DNA of 64,000 bases from Moorena producens 3L (GCF_000211815.1 NZ_GL890954.1:43548-107547); one strand, 5' to 3'; shown: positions 1 through 8,902, numbered from the stretch's first letter. Numbers and translations: made by a program. Notes: a model not told the origin generated them from the letters alone.

Positions 1-1856
1 TGCTGGAAACGTCAAAATTCCTCAAACGTACGCCATTGGAAACCTTGAACAAAGAACAGTTATGGGCAGTCAAACGTCAGGGATTTAGCGATCGCCAAAT
101 TGCTTTTGCTACCAAGACCTCGGAAGATCAGGTGCGTCAATACCGTAAGCATCTAGGAGTAGTACCAGCATATAAGCTAGTAGATACCTGTGCAGCAGAG
201 TTTGAGGCATTTACACCTTATTATTACTCCACTTATGAAGAAGAGTCGGAAGTAATACCTTCGGATCAGCGGAAGGTGATGATTTTAGGTGGGGGACCAA
301 ACCGGATTGGTCAGGGAATTGAGTTTGACTATTGCTGTTGTCATGCATCTTATGCTCTGAGTAAGCAGGGGTTTGAGACAATCATGGTCAACTCCAACCC
401 AGAGACAGTTTCTACAGATTATGATACAAGCGATCGCTTATATTTTGAGCCCCTGACCAAAGAGGATGTACTCAATATTATTGAGGCGGAAAATCCGGAA
501 GGGATTATTGTTCAATTTGGGGGACAGACACCGCTTAAGTTAGCAGTGCCGTTGCAAGAAGCCTTGAAGGTTAGCAGGTTGAAGGTTGGCAACCAACAAC
601 TGGTAACCCAAATTTGGGGAACCTCTCCCGACTCAATCGACGTAGCTGAGGATCGGGAGCGGTTTGAGAAGATTTTGCGGAAGTTAGATATTAAGCAGCC
701 ACCCAATGGAATTGCTCGCAGTTATGGGGAAGCACTAGAAGTGGCGAAGCGGATTAGTTATCCAGTGGTGGTGCGTCCGTCTTATGTGTTGGGGGGACGG
801 GCTATGGAAATTGTCTATTCCGATGAGGATTTGAAACGCTACATGAAGTTTGCGGTGCAGGTGGAACCAGAGCATCCGATTCTGATTGATAAGTTTTTGG
901 AAAATGCAGTAGAGGTAGATGTGGATGCGATCGCAGATCATACTGGTCGGGTAGTGATTGGTGGCATCATGGAACACATCGAACAGGCAGGGATTCACTC
1001 CGGGGACTCCGCTTGTTCTTTACCCCACACCTCTCTAACACCCGTTGCTTTGGAAACTATGCGCACTTGGACTTACCAGCTGGCCAAAGCTTTGAAGGTG
1101 GTGGGGTTGATGAATATTCAATTTGCGGTGCAGGGGGAAACCGTTTACATTCTCGAAGCCAATCCCAGAGCATCCCGAACAATTCCCTATGTTTCCAAGG
1201 CAACAGGGGTACCCCTGGCGGGGTTAGCATCTCGGGTTATGTCCCGTGAGACCTTGGAATCCCTTGGGTTAACTGAAGAAGCTAGCCCTAAGCACATTGC
1301 AGTCAAAGAAGCGGTATTGCCCTTTGAGAAATTTCCTGGTACAGACACCCTCCTCGGACCAGAAATGCGTTCTACTGGGGAAGTAATGGGGATTGACACA
1401 GATTTTGGCAAGGCATTTGCCAAAGCAGAATTAGCAGCTGGTCAGCGTTTACCCCTGTCTGGCACAGTGTTCGTTTCCACCAATCACCGAGATAAGCTAA
1501 ATGTGGTACCAGTGGCGAAAGACTTAATCGAGTTGGGATTCGAGCTAGTGGCAACGGATGGGACTCGCAAAGTGCTGCAAGAGCATGGACTGGATGTGGA
1601 GTTGGTGTTAAAACTCCATGAAGGACGTCCCCATGTCTTGGATTGGATTAAGAATCAAAAGATTCAGCTAATTATTAATACCCCTTCTGGAGAAGATGCC
1701 TATGCCGATGGGCGGTTAATTCGTCGCACAGCATTAGGCTATAAGATTCCGATTGTAACTACAATTGCTAGTGCTAAAGCCACAGCAGCAGCAATTCGTT
1801 CACTACAGTCGCAACCACTGGGAGTAAAAGCTCTACAGGATTATATCACGAATTAG
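1..1856 (+). CDS. carB: Carbamoyl-phosphate synthase large subunit, 3' part
   Basis: The frame is open from base 3 at the window edge, so the 5' part of the gene lies outside; about 617 of the usual roughly 1,080 residues are present. The enzyme makes carbamoyl phosphate from bicarbonate, ammonia (from glutamine via CarA) and two ATP, for arginine and pyrimidine synthesis. Visible are the inter-domain motif GGGPNRIGQGIEFDY, the second ATP-grasp domain (VVVRPSYVLGGRAME, ILEANPRASRT) and the C-terminal MGS-like allosteric domain (ATDGTRKVL, INTPSGEDAYADG). Between VPLQEAL and IWGTSPDSID there is an odd in-frame stretch (about bases 564-612) encoded by the dispersed GGTTGAAGGTT-type repeat. TTG at 36 is internal, not a true start. 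Confidence 0.97.
   Translation, partial: LETSKFLKRTPLETLNKEQLWAVKRQGFSDRQIAFATKTSEDQVRQYRKHLGVVPAYKLVDTCAAEFEAFTPYYYSTYEEESEVIPSDQRKVMILGGGPNRIGQGIEFDYCCCHASYALSKQGFETIMVNSNPETVSTDYDTSDRLYFEPLTKEDVLNIIEAENPEGIIVQFGGQTPLKLAVPLQEALKVSRLKVGNQQLVTQIWGTSPDSIDVAEDRERFEKILRKLDIKQPPNGIARSYGEALEVAKRISYPVVVRPSYVLGGRAMEIVYSDEDLKRYMKFAVQVEPEHPILIDKFLENAVEVDVDAIADHTGRVVIGGIMEHIEQAGIHSGDSACSLPHTSLTPVALETMRTWTYQLAKALKVVGLMNIQFAVQGETVYILEANPRASRTIPYVSKATGVPLAGLASRVMSRETLESLGLTEEASPKHIAVKEAVLPFEKFPGTDTLLGPEMRSTGEVMGIDTDFGKAFAKAELAAGQRLPLSGTVFVSTNHRDKLNVVPVAKDLIELGFELVATDGTRKVLQEHGLDVELVLKLHEGRPHVLDWIKNQKIQLIINTPSGEDAYADGRLIRRTALGYKIPIVTTIASAKATAAAIRSLQSQPLGVKALQDYITN
564..612. repeat. Dispersed repeat fragment inside carB
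   Basis: The bases read as GAAGGTTAGCAGGTTGAAGG followed by a short CAACCAACAACTGG tail, the same sequence family as the intergenic arrays near 21.7, 27.4 and 53.0 kb. It is in frame and adds a short non-family peptide (KVSRLKVGNQQLV) to CarB just before the conserved IWGTSPDSID motif. The edges are approximate, judged from where family similarity resumes. Confidence 0.7.
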
Positions 1857-1870
1857 CTTTTGCTCTCACA

Positions 1871-1952
1871 GCGGTAGGGTGTGTTAGGGACGGGCTCGGC
1901 CTAATTTTCTCGGTAGTCAGTGTTAGGATAGCCCGTCCCGTAACGCACCGCC
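1871..1952. repeat. Large inverted repeat downstream of carB
   Basis: The arms GGGACGGGCT and AGCCCGTCCC, extended outward by GTGTTA/TAACGC and GCGGT/ACCGC, flank a loop of about 33 bases. It could act as a carB terminator or be a dispersed palindromic repeat; no T-run follows. Confidence 0.6.
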
Positions 1953-2006
1953 AGGGTTTGGACTACATCTTTACCACTACCGTTCCCTTGAAACCCTCTT
2001 TATTAT

Positions 2007-2060
2007 TGCCTTTTGCCTTTTGCCTTTTGCCTTTTGCCTTTTGCCTTTTGCCTTTTGCCT
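2007..2060. repeat. Heptamer tandem repeat (TGCCTTT)
   Basis: About seven consecutive 7-nt units of TGCCTTT in the carB-DUF29 gap. A related degenerate run (TTGCCTTTTGCCTCTTGCC) lies at about 2632-2658. Such heptamer arrays are typical short tandemly repeated sequences of filamentous cyanobacteria. Confidence 0.85.
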
Positions 2061-2108
2061 GAAAAGCATAAGTAATGTGGCTCAAACGTTGTTGACTCAA
2101 CCAACAAG

Positions 2109-2567
2109 CTAATTTTCCCAATCTTGGCTAGTATCACACAAAAAACTCTCCTCAATCACCTCTTCAAAGGAATAAAGACAAGCTTCTGGAAACGTTCGTA
2201 TTGGTAAATTAGTTTCCCGCAAAGCCAAATCAAGACCTGCTTCATAGGCATCGATCATTGCTTCTGACCGCCGAGACTTTAAGCTGGGATTTTGCCGTAA
2301 ATGCCGTTTAATAGCCCGACGTTGCTCTCTAATACTCAAAAACCAACTGCGGCTACGATTCTCTGGCTGATACTGCCACTTGAGCAGATGACCAAGAAGA
2401 ACGCAAAGGCGACTTACCAATTCCCGATATTCCTGTCTTCCCAATGCTTGAATTTCTTCCTCCAGATGCTGCCAATCAAGCTTAGAAAATTGCTTATGCT
2501 TCAGTGCTTGGGCCTGCTGCTGAGTCCAAGCATAAAAGTCTTGCTGGTATAGGGAAGGTTTATCCAT
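2109..2567 (-). CDS. DUF29 family protein
   Basis: A protein of about 152 residues, rich in Gln, Glu and Arg and probably all-helical. The start is placed at MDKPSLYQQDFYAWTQ, which is where DUF29 proteins normally begin; an upstream in-frame ATG at 2606 would add 13 atypical residues. Family features are the YxxDFYAWxxxQ opening, LDWQHLEEEIQALGRQEYRELVSRL and the LLKWQYQP segment. DUF29 is very common and multi-copy in cyanobacteria and has no established function. No clear Shine-Dalgarno is seen. Transcribed alone, with A+T-rich gaps on both sides. Confidence 0.85.
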   Translation of the reverse strand: MDKPSLYQQDFYAWTQQQAQALKHKQFSKLDWQHLEEEIQALGRQEYRELVSRLCVLLGHLLKWQYQPENRSRSWFLSIREQRRAIKRHLRQNPSLKSRRSEAMIDAYEAGLDLALRETNLPIRTFPEACLYSFEEVIEESFLCDTSQDWEN

Positions 2568-2741
2568 ACATTTTAAAAAGTTATTACAGTTTTTTACATT
2601 ACCCAAAATACCTATATATTTTATTCTCTCTTGCCTTTTGCCTCTTGCCTCTTGCCTAAATTAGTATGTTTACAACTCGAATTAAAATACGACTAGCTGG
2701 AAAAATCTTATCCATTATAAACCTTTATCAACCTTACACTA

Positions 2742-5096
2742 TCAATCTGTCCAGCCCTCAATCATTGCCATCAAAATATTCACCAGCGGGTGGTCTATAG
2801 CTTCTTTTAAGGCTTCAGTTCCTTCAGCTTCCAAGGCATTGATTACTTTAGCTTTCAGGGTAGGATTACTCTTGATTTCTTGAGTGACCTTAGCTACAGT
2901 TTCTAATTTCTCCATTTCGGTTGTGGTTGGGTTGGTTTGTGAGAGTTGGTTTAGGAGTTGCTGAATCTCTGCTGCTGCCTCTGCCAAATTTTGTTTTTGG
3001 GTTGGGGCATAGTAGTGCTGAGTGCCAACTATTTGGCTGTCATTGGCTGTTCCCGCGTCACCAAAACCGATTGAATAATTGCTCTGGTCTATGTTGAATG
3101 TACGCTCTTCTGATATAGGTGGACTATCTACTGTGTTTGTGATATAAATATCATTATTCATAGGTTTGCTAGCCATAACCTTGATGATTTCTTTTAGATC
3201 CGCACTTTGATGACGATAAATCTGTATTTGTTCATCCTTAGCCTTTAAGTCAGCTAGATATTTTTCCTGAAATATTTTAAGTGATAAATCATAATTATGG
3301 ATGAAATTATTGTGAATTTCTGCTTTGTTGAATTCCCTAGGTATGTTGATGCGAATCACGATCGTACCATCCCCCTTATTCTCAATAGATTGAATCGCTA
3401 GCTCCTGTGCCCCGCTTTCAACTTTTAGCTTCTCGAATGAGGGAATAAATGCCTGCCAGTTAACTCCATTAATGAAAATCAAATCAAGAGTTTCTAAAAC
3501 TTTTTTAAATAACTTAGTAAATTCTCCTGGAGTAAAGTTACCGCTATGGGGACGGCGCTCTTGTTTAGAATCTCGTAGATAAACATAATAACAAATTATC
3601 CCATCAAGATTTGTGGCACGATTGATATTCCAGTCTTGTATACAAGCCCCAGTAAAATTGGCTTGTTCAAACTTAGTATTCAATGCTTGAACTGCCGTTA
3701 GATTAGCTCCAGTCAAATTGGCTTGATTGAGATTAGCTTCACTGAGATTAGCTTGACTGAGATTAGCTCCAGTAAGATTAACGTTACTAAGATTAGCTTG
3801 AGTGAGATTAGCTTGAGTGAGATTAGCTCCAGTAAGATTAACGTTACTAAGATTAGCTCCCCTAAGATTGGCTCCAGTTAAGTTTCTTTCCATGAGCTCT
3901 GGAACTAACTCAGTGTTCCTTTCCCTCCACTGATTCCAAGCTTCTAGTCTTTTTTGATATAAAATCAGGTCTTCGTTGTTGGCTTGCTGCTGAGTGATAA
4001 AGCTAATTGGAGCAAGATCATTCCAAGTGGGAGGCAATTCTGCGGGATTCTGGAACAAAACTGGCAACCAACTAGCACAGGGAAAATCATTCTCTAATCC
4101 TTGCAGTTGTTCCCGTGCTTCCCTTACTGAAATATATAACGATTTTCCCCTTGAAAATGACTTAAGAAATCCCTTTAAAAACTCCTGAGCCACTAGATCT
4201 GGTACTGGCTCTCGCATCACAATAACTTGCGGGATGTGCAAGTCAGTTAAACTTTGTGCTAAACCTAGCCCATCACAAGAGTTAAATATAGCTATCTTTA
4301 ATCCCCGTTCAATTGAAGCTTTTAAAGCATTTTTTAACTCACTAATTATTAAGCTATCTGTTCGGTTAATAGAAATATAGCCACTCTTGCCATCTACTTG
4401 GCTGTAACTATGCCCAGAAAAAAAGAGGATATCCCAGCCTTTGTCGTCCCATAGTTCCCTATCTAATTTCAGGCGTGACGGCTCAACCAGAAACGTAATT
4501 TCTGTATTAGGTAAATGTTCTAGTAATTCTCGGTCTGTTTCAAGATTAATTCCATCACTGTTTCCCAAAACAGCTAAAATTCTCACCTTATCGTTGATAA
4601 TAGAAGAGACGGTGCGCTTAACTCTATCATAGGTTAATTCCGCCAAAGCAACCTCAGCATACCGATAAAAATCAAAAATTTCCCACAGATGCCAGGGGAT
4701 TCGTCGTAATTGAATATCTTCCACTTGGATAAGTACGCGAATTTCTTCATAATGGCTTAAATTTTTCAGCAATCCCTCTTTGATGACACGAAAATCTTCA
4801 GAATTAAGCCAACTATTTAGACTTTTTACCAAATTTATGGATAATTGGCGAAACTTATCTCTACTGATGATAGAAGTGTTTATCTCTGGTTTTTTCTTCA
4901 AAGCGCGTACAGAAAAACCTAGGTTTTGATATATTAAATGCCAGCGCTTATGGAGTTTTGCAAATTCTGGTGCTGGAGGCAATTTTCCTAGTATTTCTAT
5001 TAATGTAAAAGTGCAATCATCTCCAATTCTTAGAGTAGCTGAACAACCAGTTTCAATGTTTCCATCTCCTAAATTTATTACAACTAATTTACCCAT
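2742..5096 (-). CDS. CHAT-domain protein with pentapeptide repeats
   Basis: 784 residues from the preferred start MGKLVVINLGDG; the longer form (start 5156) would overlap the upstream gene and add a hydrophobic leader. The N-terminal half is a CHAT (caspase-like) peptidase domain with a plausible His-Cys pair, His229 in FFSGHSY and Cys274 in FNSCDGLGL. Next come about 16 pentapeptide repeats (A/V-N-L-x-x, residues about 405-486), a predicted coiled coil (KDEQIQIYRHQSADLKE) and a C-terminal helical tail typical of cyanobacterial effector-associated proteins. CHAT proteins are proteases or scaffolds in signalling and conflict systems; a target here is unknown. It starts 19 nt after the stop of the PIN-DUF1822 gene, so the two are probably co-transcribed. 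Confidence 0.88.
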   Translation of the reverse strand: MGKLVVINLGDGNIETGCSATLRIGDDCTFTLIEILGKLPPAPEFAKLHKRWHLIYQNLGFSVRALKKKPEINTSIISRDKFRQLSINLVKSLNSWLNSEDFRVIKEGLLKNLSHYEEIRVLIQVEDIQLRRIPWHLWEIFDFYRYAEVALAELTYDRVKRTVSSIINDKVRILAVLGNSDGINLETDRELLEHLPNTEITFLVEPSRLKLDRELWDDKGWDILFFSGHSYSQVDGKSGYISINRTDSLIISELKNALKASIERGLKIAIFNSCDGLGLAQSLTDLHIPQVIVMREPVPDLVAQEFLKGFLKSFSRGKSLYISVREAREQLQGLENDFPCASWLPVLFQNPAELPPTWNDLAPISFITQQQANNEDLILYQKRLEAWNQWRERNTELVPELMERNLTGANLRGANLSNVNLTGANLTQANLTQANLSNVNLTGANLSQANLSEANLNQANLTGANLTAVQALNTKFEQANFTGACIQDWNINRATNLDGIICYYVYLRDSKQERRPHSGNFTPGEFTKLFKKVLETLDLIFINGVNWQAFIPSFEKLKVESGAQELAIQSIENKGDGTIVIRINIPREFNKAEIHNNFIHNYDLSLKIFQEKYLADLKAKDEQIQIYRHQSADLKEIIKVMASKPMNNDIYITNTVDSPPISEERTFNIDQSNYSIGFGDAGTANDSQIVGTQHYYAPTQKQNLAEAAAEIQQLLNQLSQTNPTTTEMEKLETVAKVTQEIKSNPTLKAKVINALEAEGTEALKEAIDHPLVNILMAMIEGWTD
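3690..3870. repeat. Coding minisatellite of the pentapeptide region
   Basis: The pentapeptide codons form near-identical 15-nt units, and a longer block containing CCAGTAAGATTAACGTTACT occurs twice (about 3768 and 3828). This indicates recent duplication of repeat units inside the CHAT gene. Confidence 0.75.
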
Positions 5097-5115
5097 TTTG
5101 TAATTATAAAAAAAA

Positions 5116-6093
5116 CTAAACCATAAACAACTCTGTAAAACTAAAATTACCACCATAGTCTATTTTAATACTGAATTTATCCCCATAATCAGCACTAAAC
5201 CTTAGCTGGATGCCAAGATCATCAAGTTGTGATTGTGCTTCTATAAATGTTTGACCTGAGTCATCAAGTACAATCATCTTGGTATTTTCTGGTAAATCCT
5301 TTGGGTTGCTGATAGCATATAGCTGTAGAAAAATATCGACTTCATTATTAGTTTCTATAGCTACATTGAGCACTAAAGCCATCTGGTATCTATTATCCCA
5401 GCTAATTTTTTTAACTCGATGGACTCCTTTGATGTGCCTAAGAGCATATCTATAAGAAGGTTGTACTGTTCCTAAAATCTCGTGCCATGGATGCCAATTT
5501 TGTTGCTCCGCCTCACGAAAGTCATTGCCCAACCAATTCTTCAAGTTGATTGCCTTCTGAACAAGTTCAGTCTGCCACGGATTTAGCACTGATGTTTCAG
5601 GTTCTAGCAGCTCATAAATTATCTCATAAATATCAAAGTCCTTATCAAAGCAGTCTTCTAATGACTGACGATCTAACACTTGTTTGACTGAAAAAACTGG
5701 CAAAACTGGAAAAGTAAAGCCCATAGAATTTAATTGTTGAGCATTTAAGGTTACAAAGGCTTCCAGATTATTAGCGATTGCACAAACCAGCTCTTCAGCA
5801 ACTTCAAAACCTGTCACCTTTATAAGGTCGTATAATCGATCTTTCTCCAAGATGGTGTAATCGACAGAGCATTCCTTTAGAATTCCCATTACCAGAGATA
5901 AAATTTCTGTCGCATCTTTTTCGCTCCTCAGGATTTTGGCGTAATAAAAGAATTTCGCCACAGTCGATTTGGCAACATAGCCCTCAATTCGCTGGGATTC
6001 AATAATTTCCAACAACTTTAGCGTCTGTTCCGAAAACGACTCTTGCTCGATCAGGAGACACATCAAGACGCTTAAACCGACCAAAATCCTCAT
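5116..6093 (-). CDS. Degenerate PIN domain fused to DUF1822
   Basis: 325 residues. The first ~140 align by eye with VapC-like PIN domains (MRILxxxxVLxxLL, IEGYVAKSTVAKFFYYAK, FVTLNAQQL, FPVLPVFSV), but the catalytic acidic residues are missing: the usual LLDTDV is ILVGLSV and the usual DFED is GFEV. The C-terminal ~150 residues match DUF1822, a cyanobacterial family often encoded beside CHAT proteins (LPENTKMIVLDDSGQTFIEA, IQLRFSADYGDKFSIKI). The inference is a catalytically dead PIN used as a binding module in a CHAT-linked system. It lies upstream of and close to the CHAT gene, and downstream of an RHH gene. The DUF1822 call is firm; the PIN call is moderate. Confidence 0.75.
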   Translation of the reverse strand: MRILVGLSVLMCLLIEQESFSEQTLKLLEIIESQRIEGYVAKSTVAKFFYYAKILRSEKDATEILSLVMGILKECSVDYTILEKDRLYDLIKVTGFEVAEELVCAIANNLEAFVTLNAQQLNSMGFTFPVLPVFSVKQVLDRQSLEDCFDKDFDIYEIIYELLEPETSVLNPWQTELVQKAINLKNWLGNDFREAEQQNWHPWHEILGTVQPSYRYALRHIKGVHRVKKISWDNRYQMALVLNVAIETNNEVDIFLQLYAISNPKDLPENTKMIVLDDSGQTFIEAQSQLDDLGIQLRFSADYGDKFSIKIDYGGNFSFTELFMV

Positions 6094-6259
6094 GATTGAA
6101 CATCAATAGCAGTTCTCAAATGAATAGACTACAGTGAACACACCCAGTGAACACACCCAGTGAATCTTGGTTACACCAACAGCTCATTCTCAGCTTACCC
6201 CCTAATCACGGATGGGGGCTATTCAAGTCAAAACCGCTGTATGCATCTTGTTACTAAAT
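6094..6259. other. Gap between RHH and PIN-DUF1822 genes
   Basis: Holds a duplicated 13-mer, AGTGAACACACCC, in tandem around 6132-6158. No gene or convincing terminator is seen. Confidence 0.5.
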
Positions 6260-6745
6260 TTAGTAGTCCCTGAATTTAGAGTCTTTCGGAATCTCGGGGT
6301 TGACTGAGGACTGTTGATCTTTTAGTAGCTTGCGCAATCGCGCTGATTTAGACCCCTTTGATAGAGAAGACCGAGGTTTACGGCTGCTTGGCTCCTGATC
6401 CAGTACGTGGTTTAGATTCTCCTTCATCTCCATGAATAACTCTTGCAATTCATCCAGACGCCTCTCTACATTGGAGTCAGTCTTAGGTACAGGGGATACT
6501 CCCAGGGATTGAGCAACTCCTTGAATGGCAAGTGCGAGATCAGTAACATTGGTTTGTTTTCTGAGGTTCTCAACGGAGGCTTCTACTACTGTTAAACGCT
6601 CCTCTACTGAGTCATCGGTTTCCAAACCCTGTCTCAGCAGTCTGTTGATCAACTCTGTCACTGAAATGCCCTTCTCCTCAGCGCGCTCTTTGAGGGCTTG
6701 TGCTAGGTCTTCAGATAGTCTGAAGCTAACTAGTTTCCTAGACAT
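6260..6745 (-). CDS. Ribbon-helix-helix protein with coiled-coil tail
   Basis: 161 residues. Residues 1-45 (SRKLVSFRLSEDLAQALKER, then KGISVTELINRLLRQGL) have the CopG/Arc ribbon-helix-helix pattern. Residues about 50-115 are a heptad-like coiled coil (VEERLTVVEASVENLRK, VERRLDELQELFMEMKENL), and the tail is basic and Ser-rich. Such proteins bind operators as dimers, and it is a likely autoregulator: direct repeats with a TATACGTAT core sit just upstream of its start. It is the promoter-proximal gene of the minus-strand cluster with PIN-DUF1822 and CHAT. A plasmid-partition type accessory protein is an alternative. Confidence 0.75.
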   Translation of the reverse strand: MSRKLVSFRLSEDLAQALKERAEEKGISVTELINRLLRQGLETDDSVEERLTVVEASVENLRKQTNVTDLALAIQGVAQSLGVSPVPKTDSNVERRLDELQELFMEMKENLNHVLDQEPSSRKPRSSLSKGSKSARLRKLLKDQQSSVNPEIPKDSKFRDY

Positions 6746-6764
6746 AACAATTTATTGACATTAA

Positions 6765-6825
6765 CTAGTGATATACGTATTATAGCTTTTTTGGAGGCTA
6801 GTGATATACGTATTATAGCTTTTTG
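6765..6825. promoter_or_regulatory. Duplicated operator-like repeat
   Basis: Two almost identical 28-nt direct repeats begin at 6765 and 6798 (period 33), each containing CTAGTGATATACGTATTATA with the palindromic core ATACGTAT. A third core, GCTATACGTATGATATAC, sits at about 6945-6962 in front of the divergent gene. The position between two divergent genes, one encoding an RHH protein, suggests autoregulation. Confidence 0.6.
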
Positions 6826-6827
6826 GT

Positions 6828-6842
6828 GATCAGTGTGATCAG
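6828..6842. promoter_or_regulatory. Double TGATCA site
   Basis: The sequence TGATCAGTGTGATCA holds two TGATCA palindromes 3 nt apart in the divergent intergenic region. It could be a second regulator site; the role is unknown. Confidence 0.3.
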
Positions 6843-6995
6843 AAATTACTATGATCTGGTTCCCATAACCCAGTAAATATAGGTATTTAGGCTTTTTTGA
6901 AAAAAATATCCCCCAAGTCAGCCTGTCTGCTAGTGGTAAAATTCGCTATACGTATGATATACAAAATATATATGTACATCACTTAAGGGGTCAAA

Positions 6996-7440
6996 ATGAA
7001 ACGTGCCACTCTCAGGGACCATTTCAGAAGAGCGAAAACTCCGATAGCGGTAGTGAGCGCAATACTTGTCGGAGCTAACGCTGGGATTCAGATTTGGCAA
7101 AATTTAGATTTAAACAGTCAAATCCAGGAGATTATCAACAAAATATCGGCTCATAGTGAGTCTTCTGCTGAAACAAGCAGGAAAGATACGGACCTTCCTG
7201 AAGATCTACCTCCTAAACTCTTAAGAAGCTACAAAAATCCGTGACCTGCCCACCCAGTGGCAAGGGGAATGGGTGGATTCGGGTGCATATCTACCTATGG
7301 TGATCAATGCTCCCTGTTTTAGGGAGGCAACTGAGTTGGGACTTAAAAATTGTTCAAGTCCGGTTAAGTATAGTAATGTGAATAATTTCGACAAAGAGCT
7401 AGATGCAGCATTTGCGATCAACGTCTTGCCGTTACGGTAA
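6996..7440 (+). pseudogene. Small membrane protein gene, apparently frameshifted
   Basis: The frame from ATG 6996 (good AAGGGG ribosome site) gives 82 residues: a basic N-terminus, one membrane segment (IAVVSAILVGANAGIQIW) and a polar tail. It stops at 7242-7244, but the +1 frame continues open to TAA 7438-7440 with protein-like sequence (DLPTQWQGEWVDSGAY, FDKELDAAFAINVLPLR) and no good start of its own. The likely original product has about 147 residues, broken near the A5 run at 7233-7237. Alternatives are a sequencing error, programmed slippage or a truly short 82-residue protein. Function unknown; it is divergent from the RHH gene and shares its operator-like region. Confidence 0.55.
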
Positions 7441-7449
7441 CACTTCCCT

Positions 7450-8541
7450 TTAAGCTGGTTGACTCAAGGCTTCAGTTAGATAATCCGCCGCTGCTTCTAC
7501 TAATGCGATCGCATTTTCATAAATCATGCGAGTTGGTCCAATAATTCCCACACTTCCCACTGGGACTTGGTCTTGCTGATAGTTAGCAGATACCAAAGTA
7601 CAGCCACGCATCGGTTCCAAGGAATTCTCGGCACCAATCCTAATTTTCACACGAGACTTAAATTCCAACTCTTCCGGTACTTTAAAGATTACTGACCACA
7701 GTTGCTCCTGTTCCTCTTCCAACAGATGTAGCAAGTCTAGAGTCTGGTCTATTTCCGAAAATTCTGGTTGACGCAACACCTCTGAGATGCCACGAATCAT
7801 AATCGGGCTGGACTTAGGTACTACAGTGCGACGGGTCAACTCAGTTAATAAATTGCTTAAAAAATCCGCATAGCGGACAAATTCTCGGTCTAATTCACTC
7901 CAATCTAATTTCTCCAATTCCGTGAGAGTTCGCCCTCGCAGCTTACTATTCAAGAAGTTAGATAATATTTTTAACTCCCGCTCCACAATCGACTCATCAA
8001 CCGTGCTATCATCCTCTGACTGGGGCAGATTCATCAATACCGACTGAGTTTCATAACTATCCGTAACTATAATCAACATCACCTGTCCTAGCTCTAGGTG
8101 CATCAACTGTAGATGGCGCAGGCGAGTAGTGCGATTGTCAGGGAAAGTAATTAAAGCAATATATCCACTGACTGTTGCCAGAATTTGAGCAGCATCCCTT
8201 AGCAATACCTCAAACTTAGCTTCCTCCCAGTTCAACTTCTCTGCCAGTAAATTTTCAACATACTGACTCAAGGTTTCTGACGGTTGAATCAGCTGGTCAA
8301 CATAGGTTCGATAACCTGAATCAGAAGGAACCCTACCTGCAGAGGTGTGGGGTTGATATAGTAGTCCAACTTTTTCCAACATACTCATGCAAGAGCGAAT
8401 CGTGGCTGGACTAACACTCAGGTCATATTCTTGAACCAAGGCTTTAGAACCAACCGGTTCCGCCGTGGCAATATAGTGACGAATAGTCGCCCAGAGAATA
8501 TGTTGTTGCCGAGTTGTTAAACTTAGTTGTTGGCGAGACAT
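7450..8541 (-). CDS. hrcA: Heat-inducible transcription repressor HrcA
   Basis: 363 residues, normal length. The N-terminal winged helix (LTTRQQHILWATIRHYIATA, VGSKALVQEYDLSVSPATIR, HTSAGRVPSDSGYRTYVD) is the family signature. The C-terminal GAF-like domain ends with VGIIGPTRMIYENAIALVEA, also typical. HrcA represses groE/dnaK-type genes through CIRCE operators. No CIRCE (TTAGCACTC-N9-GAGTGCTAA) was found around it here. The start MSRQQLSL is standard. It runs alone; the stop lies 10 nt from the end of the convergent frameshifted gene. Confidence 0.96.
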   Translation of the reverse strand: MSRQQLSLTTRQQHILWATIRHYIATAEPVGSKALVQEYDLSVSPATIRSCMSMLEKVGLLYQPHTSAGRVPSDSGYRTYVDQLIQPSETLSQYVENLLAEKLNWEEAKFEVLLRDAAQILATVSGYIALITFPDNRTTRLRHLQLMHLELGQVMLIIVTDSYETQSVLMNLPQSEDDSTVDESIVERELKILSNFLNSKLRGRTLTELEKLDWSELDREFVRYADFLSNLLTELTRRTVVPKSSPIMIRGISEVLRQPEFSEIDQTLDLLHLLEEEQEQLWSVIFKVPEELEFKSRVKIRIGAENSLEPMRGCTLVSANYQQDQVPVGSVGIIGPTRMIYENAIALVEAAADYLTEALSQPA

Positions 8542-8902
8542 TTTGAACCAAAGCTGAACTTAATTTGAAAGGGAAAAAAGTCTAAATTAGAGGGAGGAGT
8601 TACCATTAAGGTGATCAAACATACTAATAATGGAATGTTGCCTAAAAGCTGGGTCTAGTTAAGCCTGCTTTAGTCCAAAACAGTAGGGCTGATAATTAGA
8701 TATCCCAATCAATCACCAAAAATCAGGGTTGGTTTTGGTGAAACTTGGAAGTATCTGGGATTTATCCATAGCTATGGCAGCGTCTGCTCACCCAAGGATT
8801 AAGTTGGTTATTAATACATTTTATCTAAAAATATTTGCTGTAAGAACATTTGTTCTAAGATAGCAGAATCTACTCATAGCAGTAGTTAGTAGTGAGCTGC
8901 AA
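8542..8902. other. Intergenic, no gene seen
   Basis: A+T-rich sequence upstream of hrcA and downstream of the rhodanese gene. No open frame, recognised operator or repeat family was found beyond short hairpins such as CAAAAATCAGGGTTGGTTTTGG. Confidence 0.5.

Noticed and set aside
1013..1249. 78-residue plus-strand frame within carB
   Set aside because: Out-of-frame shadow of a strongly conserved gene.
8542..8902. CIRCE operator near hrcA
   Set aside because: No TTAGCACTC/GAGTGCTAA pair found.
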